From positions 62,001 through 126,000 of the forward strand of contig VXLL01000018.1 of NCBI GenBank assembly GCA_009841615.1: DNA of 64,000 bases, written 5' to 3'. The translations under genes and the position numbers were made by a program. This stretch comes from Gammaproteobacteria bacterium. GTDB taxonomy: Bacteria > Pseudomonadota > Gammaproteobacteria > Pseudomonadales > Azotimanducaceae. Each line of letters begins with the position of its first letter. Within the stretch, counting starts at the first letter, position 1. The notes under the pieces were generated by a model that worked only from the letters and a program-made list of their open reading frames with translations, made no database searches and was not told where the DNA came from. Positions 1 through 9,361 of this stretch are shown here, in pieces.

Positions 1-477
1 TCCTACGAATGCTTGAAGAAACTCTGCGTCGTGTGAATTGGGTTCTCGAACATCGAAAACTAGCGACGGCGTCGTCTTTAAAAAACCTGTGTCCCCATCC
101 CGAGTATACCAACGATATATACAACCATTTGTGATGATTCCAAAACTAGCAGTTGAATGCGCGAAATAACCGTTTAGTTGGTCAAATATCTTGTTGTCTT
201 CGAGTTTTACGTTTTTGGGCTTAGCCTCGACAATGATGACTAGATTACCCTCTTTGTCAAATAAGGCATAATCCACCATACGATGGCCCGACAGATCTGA
301 TCTAAACTCTTGGCGACAAATCTTGGGATTCCTCACATCCCAACCCAATGTCTCCAAGAAAGGATTAATCAAAGATGTTCGAGTTTCAATTTCAGACGAG
401 ACATAGTCTTCTCGTTCCCGAACGAGTGCCGCAAAATCTCGCAAATCAATCAGTAATTTATTGGCAGTTACACCCAC
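1..477 (-). CDS. PD-(D/E)xK nuclease-like protein, HsdR N-terminal type (3' end outside window)
   Basis: 159 codons are open to the window edge. The GTG start (475-477) has GGGAG six bases upstream. After an N-terminal helical stretch, residues 69, 84 and 86 supply Asp, Glu and Lys in the pattern VDYALFD ... IIVEAKP. This is the D-x(n)-E-x-K metal-binding core of the PD-(D/E)xK fold as found in the N-terminal domain of type I restriction R subunits (HSDR_N). The following NGYFAHSTASFGIITNG segment also fits that family, in which a strand reports nuclease-fold access to DNA. It could be a full HsdR, or one of the many orphan proteins with only this domain; the helicase part, if any, lies outside the window. 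No hsdM or hsdS is visible nearby. Family assignment is from motif and local pattern only. Confidence 0.65.
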   Translation of the reverse strand, partial: MGVTANKLLIDLRDFAALVREREDYVSSEIETRTSLINPFLETLGWDVRNPKICRQEFRSDLSGHRMVDYALFDKEGNLVIIVEAKPKNVKLEDNKIFDQLNGYFAHSTASFGIITNGCIYRWYTRDGDTGFLKTTPSLVFDVREPNSHDAEFLQAFVG

Positions 478-622
478 ATTGAGCTCCCTTTCATGGTTAC
501 GGAATCGTCTATTAACCGTGCTCAAACTTTAATTCAGAAGCACGAATAAAGCAAATTATTCTACGAAAACTAATACATCTACGAATCGTTAGCTTCGTTA
601 ATGGTACGCTCAACCGAAATAG

Positions 623-640
623 ATGTTCCACGTGGAACAT
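623..640. promoter_or_regulatory. parS: parS centromere site (ParB binding site)
   Basis: ATGTTCCACGTGGAACAT is a perfect 18-bp palindrome. Its inner 16 bp (624-639), TGTTCCACGTGGAACA, match the chromosomal parS sequence recognised by ParB/Spo0J proteins, including the Pseudomonas form. It lies directly after the phhB stop codon. ParB nucleates here and spreads, and loads SMC; smc itself is at the other end of this window. parS sites normally lie in the origin-proximal part of the chromosome, so this suggests where the window sits. No second copy was seen here. Confidence 0.85.
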
Positions 641-991
641 TTATACAGTATTATGAATTTGATCGCATTTGGCCGCCATGATGAAATCATTTACGTGCAA
701 TCCACCGACCGAATGAGACCACCATTTAACGGTCAAGTAGTGGTATTCAGTGATCATCTCCGGGTGATGTTGAACGGTCTCCGCAAGTTCTGCTACTTGA
801 TTGTGGAAAGAAATAACCGCTGGGTATGCTGAACACTTAAATTTACGTTCGAGATAGTAATACTTCCCATCAATCGAGTAGTTCACTTTCCAAGAAGGGA
901 TTTCATTCAAGAGTTCTTTAATCTCCTCCGTAGAAGGTGATTTCGACGCCTTCGAGAGAGGTTCAATGTCGCGATCTGCTAATGCTGTCAT
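641..991 (-). CDS. phhB: pterin-4a-carbinolamine dehydratase
   Basis: 116 residues from the ATG at 989-991, which has AAAGGA upstream; a TTG 39 bp further up is in frame but is not needed. The protein has the family core: Trp34, the HHP triplet at 75-77 (VQHHPEM), His93 and the GGL...D segment near the C-terminus. The enzyme dehydrates 4a-hydroxytetrahydrobiopterin, recycling the pterin cofactor of aromatic amino acid hydroxylases; it also acts as a dimerisation cofactor in animals. It follows msrQ by about 50 bp on the same strand, but no phenylalanine hydroxylase gene is in view, so its partner is unknown. Length is normal for the family. Confidence 0.88.
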   Translation of the reverse strand: MTALADRDIEPLSKASKSPSTEEIKELLNEIPSWKVNYSIDGKYYYLERKFKCSAYPAVISFHNQVAELAETVQHHPEMITEYHYLTVKWWSHSVGGLHVNDFIMAAKCDQIHNTV

Positions 992-1040
992 GAGTTTAAG
1001 TGTCCTTTGGGTTGAGTTTACAGATGACAAAGTTTACAGA

Positions 1041-1694
1041 CTAACTCGGCGCGGTATTAGCGTTTGCTCGCGCCATTCTTTGTCGTACTGCATGATATAT
1101 GCGCTCAACAAATAGAAGCACAAGGATCGACCCGTAAATCACCGTGTCGGTATAAGTCGAGCGTTCCTGCATCCAGAGGTGAATCAGTGCTAGAACTGCG
1201 ATTAAATAAATCAGTCGATGAAGTCGTTTCCAATTCAGTTTGAGTCGCTTTCGCCAACCGCGCGTTGAGGTGACCGCTAACGGTATTAACAACACCAATG
1301 CGATCATTCCAAAAATGATGTACGGACGTTTCGAAAAATCACCTAACAGTGTGTTGAAATCGAATCCTAAAATCGCGGCAACATACGCCGTGAAGTGCAA
1401 CACTACATAACTGAATGCAAATAACCCGCAGGTGCGACGATGTTGCACGAGTACTGGAATCTTCAATATCCGAGAGATCGAAGACACCAACAGAGTTAAA
1501 TATAAAAACCTGATCGACCATGTTCCGAGTCGATCTACTAAAACTTCACCTGGGTCAGGTCCTAAGCGAGCACCAGGGTCGAAAAGCTCTATTCTTACAT
1601 CGTTCAAAAGTAAGAGCAGAGGAATAGCAAGCAGCAACCCAACAACCCACTTAGCTGGTTTGGTCGCAAGAAAACTCAGTCGAGGTCGCGCCAC
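1041..1694 (-). CDS. msrQ: protein-methionine-sulfoxide reductase heme-binding subunit MsrQ
   Basis: 217 residues, GTG start with AAGG upstream. A strongly hydrophobic protein with about six membrane segments of the ferric-reductase-like transmembrane fold. Conserved His residues lie in the second and later helices (VLHFTAYV and RLHRLIY...ALIHLWMQ) and are the likely heme b ligands. MsrQ passes electrons from the inner membrane to periplasmic MsrP, which repairs oxidised methionines in envelope proteins. Its gene follows msrP by 80 bp on the same strand, the standard operon order. Also known as YedZ. Confidence 0.93.
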   Translation of the reverse strand: MARPRLSFLATKPAKWVVGLLLAIPLLLLLNDVRIELFDPGARLGPDPGEVLVDRLGTWSIRFLYLTLLVSSISRILKIPVLVQHRRTCGLFAFSYVVLHFTAYVAAILGFDFNTLLGDFSKRPYIIFGMIALVLLIPLAVTSTRGWRKRLKLNWKRLHRLIYLIAVLALIHLWMQERSTYTDTVIYGSILVLLFVERIYHAVRQRMARANANTAPS

Positions 1695-1774
1695 AATTAC
1701 TTACCTTGAAGGAGTCAAGTAGCGGAACACTGGCACTAAGTCAAACTATAGTGTGTGCGCGTATTGGGTACGAC

Positions 1775-2731
1775 TCAGAAATTCTTTTTTAAATCCAATC
1801 CTTCGTAAAGGCTTGCCACTTCGTCGTAACCGTTAAACATCTTCGTCTTGATTGATCTCGGAATGAGTCCTTGTGGCAGTCTTCTTTCAGTAGCTTGAGA
1901 CCAACGTGGATGATCGACCTTAGGATTGACGTTCGCATAGAAACCATATTCATGAGACGCAGACAAGTTCCAAGTAGTTTGTGGTTGTTTTTTCGTTAGT
2001 TCTATCTTGACTATTGATTTAATACTCTTAAATCCGTATTTCCAAGGTACGACAAGTCGGAACGGCGCTCCATTTTGATTTGGCAACACTTTCCCGTACA
2101 TGCCGATCGCAAAGATTGTTAGTGGATGGTTTGCTTCATCTAGTCGAAGTCCTTCAACGTACGGATACTCGATGGACGAAAAAAGAGCCTTGGTTCCTGG
2201 CATTTCACTCTTTCGAAGCAAGGTAGTGAACTTCACGTATTTCGCGTCGCTGAGTGGTCTCACTTTGTCCAACACTTTTTTCACCGGGAAGCCGATCCAA
2301 GGGATCACCATCGACCAAGCTTCAACGCATCTTAGTCGATATATTCTTTCCTCTAAATCAATGTCTTTGATAACATCTTCTAAAGACAACTTCCCAGGTT
2401 TTTCCACTAGTCCTTCAATTTCAACAGACCAGGGATCTACTGTCATCTGATGAGCGTGTTTTGCGGGATCTGTTTTACCAGTACCAAACTCGAAAAAGTT
2501 GTTGTGATTGGTAGCATGCTTTTTAGGTGTGATGTCTTCGCCAATTTCATCCATCGGCTCATACCCATTGTCTTCGATCCAACTGTCCGGAAGAGCAAAC
2601 GTTGAATGAGCCAATGCTCCAGCAGCTACTACCGCGGATGATTGCCCAATGAACTTTCGACGGGATAAGTAGACAGCTTCTGGTGTGATTTCCGAACTCG
2701 GTATTTCTCTCTTTGTCTTAATTAGTACCAT
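1775..2731 (-). CDS. msrP: protein-methionine-sulfoxide reductase catalytic subunit MsrP
   Basis: 318 residues from an ATG with GAAGGA upstream. A twin-arginine signal is visible at residues 23-45 (SRRKFIG followed by an Ala-rich hydrophobic stretch), as expected for a cofactor-loaded periplasmic molybdoenzyme. Cys135 in RLRCVEAWSMVIPW is the expected molybdenum ligand, and the sulfite-oxidase fold continues to the C-terminus. MsrP reduces methionine sulfoxide in periplasmic proteins with electrons from MsrQ, encoded just downstream. It is divergent from the GPP34-like gene; the 161-bp gap must hold both promoters. Formerly YedY. Confidence 0.95.
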   Translation of the reverse strand: MVLIKTKREIPSSEITPEAVYLSRRKFIGQSSAVVAAGALAHSTFALPDSWIEDNGYEPMDEIGEDITPKKHATNHNNFFEFGTGKTDPAKHAHQMTVDPWSVEIEGLVEKPGKLSLEDVIKDIDLEERIYRLRCVEAWSMVIPWIGFPVKKVLDKVRPLSDAKYVKFTTLLRKSEMPGTKALFSSIEYPYVEGLRLDEANHPLTIFAIGMYGKVLPNQNGAPFRLVVPWKYGFKSIKSIVKIELTKKQPQTTWNLSASHEYGFYANVNPKVDHPRWSQATERRLPQGLIPRSIKTKMFNGYDEVASLYEGLDLKKNF

Positions 2732-2831
2732 CTAAATTCCTTCATATCGTGTCGGGCTGAACAAAATAGTTTATCTTCGTCCAGTTCAAATTGTAATTCG
2801 AGTACGACTCACGCTTAAAATCAACACCGTT

Positions 2832-2851
2832 GTAGAACTGAATCGTTCTAC
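2832..2851. repeat. 7-bp inverted repeat between msrP and the GPP34 gene
   Basis: GTAGAAC, a six-base spacer, then GTTCTAC: a perfect 7-bp dyad centred about 50 bp before the GPP34-like ATG, inside the divergent promoter region. It could be an operator or a small hairpin in the leader. Seen directly in the sequence; the role is a guess. Confidence 0.3.
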
Positions 2852-2892
2852 TCTCATAGCAAAATCATTGGTCTTTCTCTGAAATCATACAT

Positions 2893-3555
2893 ATGACAAC
2901 CCCGGCTCTCACCATCGCAGAAGAAGTTGTACTCCTGCAGCTGCACGATGAAGACGGTACTTTTATCCATATCACCGACTGGTCCAATAGATACGCGATG
3001 AGTGGGGCGGTACTCATGGAACTCGCCGAGGCGGGACGGATTGACTCGGATCTCGAAGAACTCTATGCTACTCGCACTCAACCTATTGGACAAAAAGTAG
3101 CCGATGAAGTCTTAGCAGAAATCGCGAATCTTGCTGAACGGAGGACTATCCGCTACTGGGTTGAGTTCGTGTCCGAACGGGTTGACGACATCCGCGATGA
3201 GGCTATTGCTGGGTTGATCAGAAAAGGCATTATCGAACAACAGGACACGCGATTTCTATGGGTTTTTCGATCGAGAAGATATCCGGTAATCGACGGTCGT
3301 ACGGAAAAAGAAGCGAAGCTCCGCATGTACGAGTTGCTATTTTCAGATAACATCCCCACACCCCGCGATGTTATTCTGCTTTGTTTGGTCCATGCCACAG
3401 GAATTCTTAACGCGCTACTACCACCAGATCAACTCGAGACCGTTGCCGATCGGATTGAACAGATTCGAAGTTTGGATCTAATAGGACAAGATGTTGTGTC
3501 TGCGATCAAAGACATCGAACTCTCCATCGCGATCGCGACCGCACCTCTTTTTTAG
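2893..3555 (+). CDS. GPP34/GOLPH3-like family protein
   Basis: 220 residues, ATG start. The opening TIAEEVVLLQLHDEDGTF, the alternating all-helical layout, the ALMELAEAGRI-type segment, and the PTPRDVILLCLVHATGIL segment match the GPP34 family (PF05719). In eukaryotes the family binds phosphatidylinositol 4-phosphate at the Golgi; bacterial members are common and have no settled role. No signal peptide or membrane segment is seen, so it is probably cytosolic or peripheral. It ends one base before the stop codon of convergent ilvC. Assignment is by sequence pattern; no function is proposed. Confidence 0.78.
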   Translation: MTTPALTIAEEVVLLQLHDEDGTFIHITDWSNRYAMSGAVLMELAEAGRIDSDLEELYATRTQPIGQKVADEVLAEIANLAERRTIRYWVEFVSERVDDIRDEAIAGLIRKGIIEQQDTRFLWVFRSRRYPVIDGRTEKEAKLRMYELLFSDNIPTPRDVILLCLVHATGILNALLPPDQLETVADRIEQIRSLDLIGQDVVSAIKDIELSIAIATAPLF

Positions 3556-3556
3556 A

Positions 3557-4576
<1,020 letters not shown>

Positions 4577-5083
4577 CTATGCTCCTCTCGGTCCTGCGCT
4601 GAGTGCTTTCGCACCTCGAGTGATCCCACACGTCCCAGACCTAACGACCTCAAGAATGTGAGCACGTCCAATAGCTTCCAAAAATCCCAATAGTTTCGCA
4701 GTCGGTCCTACTAGTTGAACTGTGTAGGTATTAGTCGTTACGTCTACGATCTGGCCGCGAAAAATGTCACATGTTCTCTTAATTTCCTGCCTCTCCTCCC
4801 CTTCCGCGCATACTTTCACCAGCATCAGTTCGCGTTCTACGTGTTCGACATGAACTAAGTTTACGACTTTGACGACTCCCACTAGTCGATTGAGATGTTT
4901 AGTAATCTGTTCGATCGTTGGTGCGTCCGACAGTGTAAGTAGCGTCAGCCTTGACATGGTGGTGTCTTCGGTTGGTGCAACTGACAAACTTTCAATGTTT
5001 ATGTTTCGTTGCGCAAATAAACCAAGTACTCGCGCGAGCGCGCCTGCTTCGTTCTCAAACAATATGGCTAAGAGATGTTTCAC
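4577..5083 (-). CDS. ilvH: acetolactate synthase, small regulatory subunit
   Basis: 168 residues, GTG start, close to the family's 160-165. An N-terminal ACT domain (about residues 2-75, opening with HLLAILFENEAGALARVLGLF) is followed by the AHAS small-subunit C-domain (VRSGTCGITRG). It binds valine for feedback inhibition and activates the large subunit encoded 9 bp upstream. The symbol ilvN would be equally defensible; ilvH is used because the partner resembles IlvI in length and ending. Confidence 0.95.
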   Translation of the reverse strand: MKHLLAILFENEAGALARVLGLFAQRNINIESLSVAPTEDTTMSRLTLLTLSDAPTIEQITKHLNRLVGVVKVVNLVHVEHVERELMLVKVCAEGEERQEIKRTCDIFRGQIVDVTTNTYTVQLVGPTAKLLGFLEAIGRAHILEVVRSGTCGITRGAKALSAGPRGA

Positions 5084-5092
5084 GCTCTTAGT

Positions 5093-6832
5093 CTACCGAC
5101 CAACTGATACGGTGTCATTCTCTTCAGTCCTGCGTTGCTGAGTTGGGAGCAGTAGTACACTTGGGTCAACCAGAACATCGACGAACACGGTGCGTCTCTT
5201 ATATTCCTCGCTAAAAGCAATAGTGGCTGCTTGCTTCAACTCGGCCAGCGAGGTCGCCCTGAGTGCTTTATGACCAAAAGCCTCGACTAGTCGCATAAAG
5301 TCGGGCATTGACTCCTGATAGCCGAGAAGTTCGTTTTCACCCCCATGTATCTCGTTCCATTGATTGACCATGCCTAGAGTCCCATTGTTAAAACAAAACA
5401 CTTTGACAGGCAACTCATACTGTGCGCAGGTCGACAGTTCTTGCAGGTTAACCAAAAAACTACTCTCGCCTGTTACACATACGACCGTTCCCTGGGGTAA
5501 TGCAAATTGCACTCCCAAAGCTGCGGGCAAACCAAATCCCATCGTGCCAAGACCCCCGGGAGTGATCCAACGTCGAGGTTTAGAGAATTTGTAGCTCTGC
5601 GCGACAAACAATTGATGTTGTCCTACATCAGTAGTAATGAAAACCTCACCCTGTGTTTCGTCGTACAGAACTTGAACCGCATCTCTTGGATGTATGTAAT
5701 TGGAACTATTAGATACGTGATTGTGCTGCTTTTCTCTCGATGAATCTTGTCGCCAACCATCGATCTGTTTCCACCAAGACAGGTACTGGTCGTTGCTTTT
5801 TGATTGGCGATCTTGTTTGTCTTTCGCTAACTGATTCAGAATGGTAAGGACATCTTTAACGGGTCCTACGATTGGTAAATCTGCAGTGATCGTTTTCGAT
5901 ATTGTTGACGGATCAATGTCTACGTGAATGACTTTCGCGTTGGGACAAAACCCTTTTGGGTCGTCGGTAGCACGATCGTCAAATCTAGTACCGAGTGCCA
6001 GAACTAGATCTGAGTGAGCGATCGCATTTTTCGCTATGAAGCTACCATGTAGTCCAAACATTCCAAGATACAGCCGGTGTGAACTTGGAATGGCTCCTAA
6101 ACCCATAAGCGAGGTTGCAACAGGCAAATCCAGAAGTTCCGCGAAAGTCAAGAGTTCCGAAGTCGCATCACCTTGAATCACGCCCCCGCCCGCACAAATC
6201 ACTGGTCGCGCACTCTGTAGCAACGCGTCTAAGGCCTTCTTGATCTGACCCGCGTGCCCACTCTCTGCAGGGCGATATCCACGAAGTGCTACGTTTTCCG
6301 GCATCGAATACTCATACTTCGTGGTACCGTCGTAAGCTGATATTGGCAGGTCGATTACGACCGGACCGGGGCGACCGCTAGTTGATACGAAAACCGCTTC
6401 ACGAACAATTCGAGGAAGATCGGTCGTTGAGGGAACTACATAACTATGTTTCACGACGGGACGAGAAACGCCAATCATGTCTGTTTCGTCGAGCTGAACT
6501 GAAACGGAGTCTCCAGACGTAGTGCGACAGCAGATCACGATGATCGGAACAGAATCCATGTAAGCGTTTGCAATTCCCGTGATTGAATTTGTCGCACCGG
6601 ACCCCGAAGTTAACATGACAACTCCAGGGCGTCCAGTCGCCCGCGCATATCCCTCAGCCATATGACAGGCACCAAGTTCGTGCCTGACCAATACGAGAGC
6701 AATTTCCTCACGCTTCGAGATCGCGCGGTGATAGGGAAAGCTAGCACCACCGGGGTGCCAAAAAATGTGTTCAATCCCCTGATCCACCAATGCTCGTACG
6801 AGCATCTCATCAGCAGTTAGCATCTGGGTCAT
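5093..6832 (-). CDS. ilvI: acetolactate synthase, large catalytic subunit
   Basis: 579 residues from the ATG at 6830-6832; an ATG three codons later is also possible and neither has a strong ribosome site. Three domains of the ThDP enzyme fold are visible: the N-terminal domain with catalytic Glu52 (RHELGACHMAEGYAR), the middle FAD-associated domain (GTRFDDR at 281-287), and the C-terminal ThDP domain. It condenses two pyruvates, or pyruvate with 2-oxobutyrate. Two deviations stand out: HPGGASFPYHRAI replaces the usual YPGGAVL-IYDAL, and the ThDP-Mg motif at 455-458 reads GESS instead of GDGS, although the Asn pair 482-483 is intact. It lies 50 bp after rluD and is probably co-transcribed with it; there is no room for a leader-peptide attenuator. 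Confidence 0.93.
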   Translation of the reverse strand: MTQMLTADEMLVRALVDQGIEHIFWHPGGASFPYHRAISKREEIALVLVRHELGACHMAEGYARATGRPGVVMLTSGSGATNSITGIANAYMDSVPIIVICCRTTSGDSVSVQLDETDMIGVSRPVVKHSYVVPSTTDLPRIVREAVFVSTSGRPGPVVIDLPISAYDGTTKYEYSMPENVALRGYRPAESGHAGQIKKALDALLQSARPVICAGGGVIQGDATSELLTFAELLDLPVATSLMGLGAIPSSHRLYLGMFGLHGSFIAKNAIAHSDLVLALGTRFDDRATDDPKGFCPNAKVIHVDIDPSTISKTITADLPIVGPVKDVLTILNQLAKDKQDRQSKSNDQYLSWWKQIDGWRQDSSREKQHNHVSNSSNYIHPRDAVQVLYDETQGEVFITTDVGQHQLFVAQSYKFSKPRRWITPGGLGTMGFGLPAALGVQFALPQGTVVCVTGESSFLVNLQELSTCAQYELPVKVFCFNNGTLGMVNQWNEIHGGENELLGYQESMPDFMRLVEAFGHKALRATSLAELKQAATIAFSEEYKRRTVFVDVLVDPSVLLLPTQQRRTEENDTVSVGR

Positions 6833-6882
6833 TCGAAGATAAGGTGTTTCAATGGAAGCAAGGGAAATCGATGGATTCGCAC

Positions 6883-7854
6883 TTAGTCGCTCAAGAATTC
6901 TACATGGTCGCGTCGCAATACGTTTAGCAACGCTTGCATGTCTTCGGGCACTATGCTAGTAAAACGCTGCTCCGTCTCAAAAATCGGGTGCATAAACTCT
7001 ATCGACTTCGCATGCAATGCCTGCCTGGTAAAGCCACGGATTGAGTCTACCAATTCAGGTAGGGGAGTGCTTGGGAGTCGTCCTTTCGCACCATAGGTTA
7101 CGTCTCCAACAAGTGGTAGCGACAGTGAACTTGCATGGACTCGAATCTGATGTGTACGGCCGGTGTCTAATCGCGCTTGAGCGTAGGTGTGACTACGAAA
7201 CTGTTCGAGCGGCCGAAATTCAGTGCGCGCTGGTTTTCCATCTTGCCTAACTTGTTGCTTTGTCCGTGTTTTAACATGGCGACCTATAGCGAGATCAACC
7301 TCAGTTGCATGTTCCATGATGCCTTCCATTACGCATACATATAGACGCGAGATTGCACGCTTTGCTATTAGTTCCGTGAGCCTTGTACATGCAATTGCTG
7401 ATGCTGCTACCAACATAACACCCGACGTATCGCGGTCCAATCTATGCACTATGCCTGCTCTTGGGAGTTGAACCAACTCCGCGCGATGGGATATGAGGCC
7501 ATTGACTAGTGTATTGGTTTCGTTTCCCGGTCCGGGATGGGTAACCACTCCAGCCGGTTTTTCGACGACGAGCAAATGTTCGTCTTCGTGTAATATTTTG
7601 AACGGAACTTCTTCTTTACTTTCCCAGTCTAAACCTGCACTCAGTAAGGCGCGTAGGTGAACATGTTCACGACCCCTTACGCGATAAGAGGGTTTTGAGT
7701 CCGCACCATTGACTTGCAACGATTTGTCTAGAATCCATTCGTGGATCTTTGAACGCGAAAGATCGGGCCACAGCATTGCTAATGTACGATCTAAGCGCAA
7801 ACCGACACAGTCCTGAGGAATTGTCAGTTCGCGCTCAATTTTTTCTCTCTTCAT
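6883..7854 (-). CDS. rluD: 23S rRNA pseudouridine synthase RluD
   Basis: 323 residues, ATG start. An S4 RNA-binding domain (about 15-75) precedes the RluA-type catalytic domain. The signature VHRLDRDTSG places the catalytic Asp at 140, and TGRTHQIRVH follows. RluD makes pseudouridines 1911, 1915 and 1917 in helix 69 of 23S rRNA. It is divergent from bamD, the usual gammaproteobacterial arrangement, which supports RluD over RluC. The genes that normally follow it (pgeF, clpB) are replaced here by ilvI-ilvH-ilvC. Confidence 0.93.
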   Translation of the reverse strand: MKREKIERELTIPQDCVGLRLDRTLAMLWPDLSRSKIHEWILDKSLQVNGADSKPSYRVRGREHVHLRALLSAGLDWESKEEVPFKILHEDEHLLVVEKPAGVVTHPGPGNETNTLVNGLISHRAELVQLPRAGIVHRLDRDTSGVMLVAASAIACTRLTELIAKRAISRLYVCVMEGIMEHATEVDLAIGRHVKTRTKQQVRQDGKPARTEFRPLEQFRSHTYAQARLDTGRTHQIRVHASSLSLPLVGDVTYGAKGRLPSTPLPELVDSIRGFTRQALHAKSIEFMHPIFETEQRFTSIVPEDMQALLNVLRRDHVEFLSD

Positions 7855-7903
7855 GGAAAACTGAGTACCATATATCTCGTTCAGTCAATCTAAGGTTTTA
7901 GGC

Positions 7904-8842
7904 GTGAAATTAAAAAAATTTGGTCCGCTCTTCGTAGGAATCTTTGTTCTATTATCCGGTTGCGCTTTTGTCGGCTCGGGCAACAAAGGGAACGATGGAA
8001 CGGAACAGAATGTAGAGAATCGGGACAAAACGCTTTACGACGAAGCCCAATTGAGTCTACAAAACGGAGATTACATTAGGGCAATAGATCGTTTAGAACT
8101 CTTGGAATCTCACTTTCCGTTTGGACGTTATGCGGAACAAGCACAATTAGAGTTAATCTATGCTCGCTTCATGTCTACCGATTACGACACTGCTATCCTT
8201 GCTGCAGACAGATTTATCAACCTTCATCCCCAGCATCAAAATGCCGATTATGCCTATTACATGAAAGGTCTAAGCAACTTTCAACGGGATCGGGGCTTTT
8301 TTGACAGACTACTTGGTACGCCGGAACCCCTACGCGATGTAACATCAGCGAAAGACGCGTTCGCGGACTTTGAAGAGTTATTGACCAAATTTCCAAATAG
8401 TATGTACGCCCGCGATGCTCAACGACGTATGCACTACCTGCGCAACGTCCTTGCAGAAGCTGAACTCCACGTTGCATATTTTTACCTACGTCGCGACGCT
8501 TGGATTTCGGCGATCAATCGCGCTCGAGAAGTGATTGAACACTTTCCAAAATCAGCGGTAGTGCCGCGTGCCCTAGTAGTCGTGATCGAAGCCAATCACA
8601 AGTTAGGGCTCGAAGATGCGGCAAACGATGCACTGGAAATACTTGCTTTGAATTTTCCCGAGTACGAAGGATTTAACGATGACGGAGAACTGGTCATCCG
8701 CAGCCCTGTTAAGAACAAAGATCGAAGTTTCCTGAATACGATCACTCTAGGATTACTCGACCGACCAAAATCTGCCGCCACATTGAAACTGGATCCTCCC
8801 AAGACTGAACCGCCGCCACCTCCAAGTTTCGACGACTCCTAG
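7904..8842 (+). CDS. bamD: outer membrane assembly lipoprotein BamD
   Basis: 312 residues, GTG start with AAGG upstream. A lipoprotein signal ends in LLSGC with the lipidated Cys at residue 20. Tetratricopeptide repeats begin at LYDEAQLSLQNGDYIRAIDRLELLESHFPFG, and the block through YFLRRDAWISAINRAREVIEHFPKS is characteristic of BamD (YfiO). It is an essential partner of BamA for inserting beta-barrels in the outer membrane. It is some 60 residues longer than the E. coli protein through a C-terminal extension that ends in a proline-rich stretch (EPPPPPSF). Its stop codon abuts the stop of convergent lspA. Confidence 0.95.
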   Translation: MKLKKFGPLFVGIFVLLSGCAFVGSGNKGNDGTEQNVENRDKTLYDEAQLSLQNGDYIRAIDRLELLESHFPFGRYAEQAQLELIYARFMSTDYDTAILAADRFINLHPQHQNADYAYYMKGLSNFQRDRGFFDRLLGTPEPLRDVTSAKDAFADFEELLTKFPNSMYARDAQRRMHYLRNVLAEAELHVAYFYLRRDAWISAINRAREVIEHFPKSAVVPRALVVVIEANHKLGLEDAANDALEILALNFPEYEGFNDDGELVIRSPVKNKDRSFLNTITLGLLDRPKSAATLKLDPPKTEPPPPPSFDDS

Positions 8843-9349
8843 TTATTCGGTTTCAGACTCGTTTGTATCTGGGTCGGCTGTAGCCTCTTCTTTGTGCAGA
8901 AAGTGCGCTAACAACCAAGTGATTGCCCCTAAGGTTATGAGGGTGTCGGCGAAATTGAATATTGGGAAACTCATATCGCCGACGTAAAAGTGTAAAAAGT
9001 CAATCACGCAACCTCGAAAAGCGCGATCAATTAAGTTTCCAACCGCTCCCGCTAGAATGCCCGTGAACGCTAGCCCGAGCCAAAAACGGTGGTATGGAAC
9101 CCGATAAATCAGAACAACGAACAGTATCGACGCCGCTACACTGAACCACGTCAACAGACTACCGAATTCCTTAAATAAGCTGAATGCAGCTCCACTGTTG
9201 CAAGCATAGGTAAGCGAAAAGAAGGGGATTACCTTCACCGATTCATTTGCCAAGTGGTGAATCGCCAAGCGTTTAGTTACGTAGTCCACTAGGACGAGCA
9301 ACACGACTAAACCAAACCAGCGAAGACGAGATAAAAGTTGGGCGTTAAT
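8843..9349 (-). CDS. lspA: lipoprotein signal peptidase (prolipoprotein signal peptidase II), probable ATT start
   Basis: 168 residues if translation begins at ATT 9347-9349. Both catalytic Asp regions are present (GNLIDRAF and FNFADT), with NSGAAFSLF and four membrane segments. It removes signal peptides of lipidated prolipoproteins such as BamD and the SPOR lipoprotein in this window. The only ordinary start is GTG 9302-9304, but homology extends upstream of it: the codons before it read LRWFGLV, aligning with LRWLWLV in E. coli LspA, and are needed to complete helix 1. Between the preceding in-frame stop (9356-9358) and that GTG there is no ATG, GTG, TTG or CTG, whereas ATT lies nine bases after AGGAG. 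The gene follows ribF by 12 bp; the usual intervening ileS is missing. Confidence 0.9.
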   Translation of the reverse strand: MNAQLLSRLRWFGLVVLLVLVDYVTKRLAIHHLANESVKVIPFFSLTYACNSGAAFSLFKEFGSLLTWFSVAASILFVVLIYRVPYHRFWLGLAFTGILAGAVGNLIDRAFRGCVIDFLHFYVGDMSFPIFNFADTLITLGAITWLLAHFLHKEEATADPDTNESETE

Positions 9350-9361
9350 CGTTAATTACTC

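Noticed and set aside
6833-6882. Leader-peptide attenuator for the ilv operon
   Set aside because: Only 50 bp separate rluD and ilvI, with no room for a leader peptide plus terminator/antiterminator.
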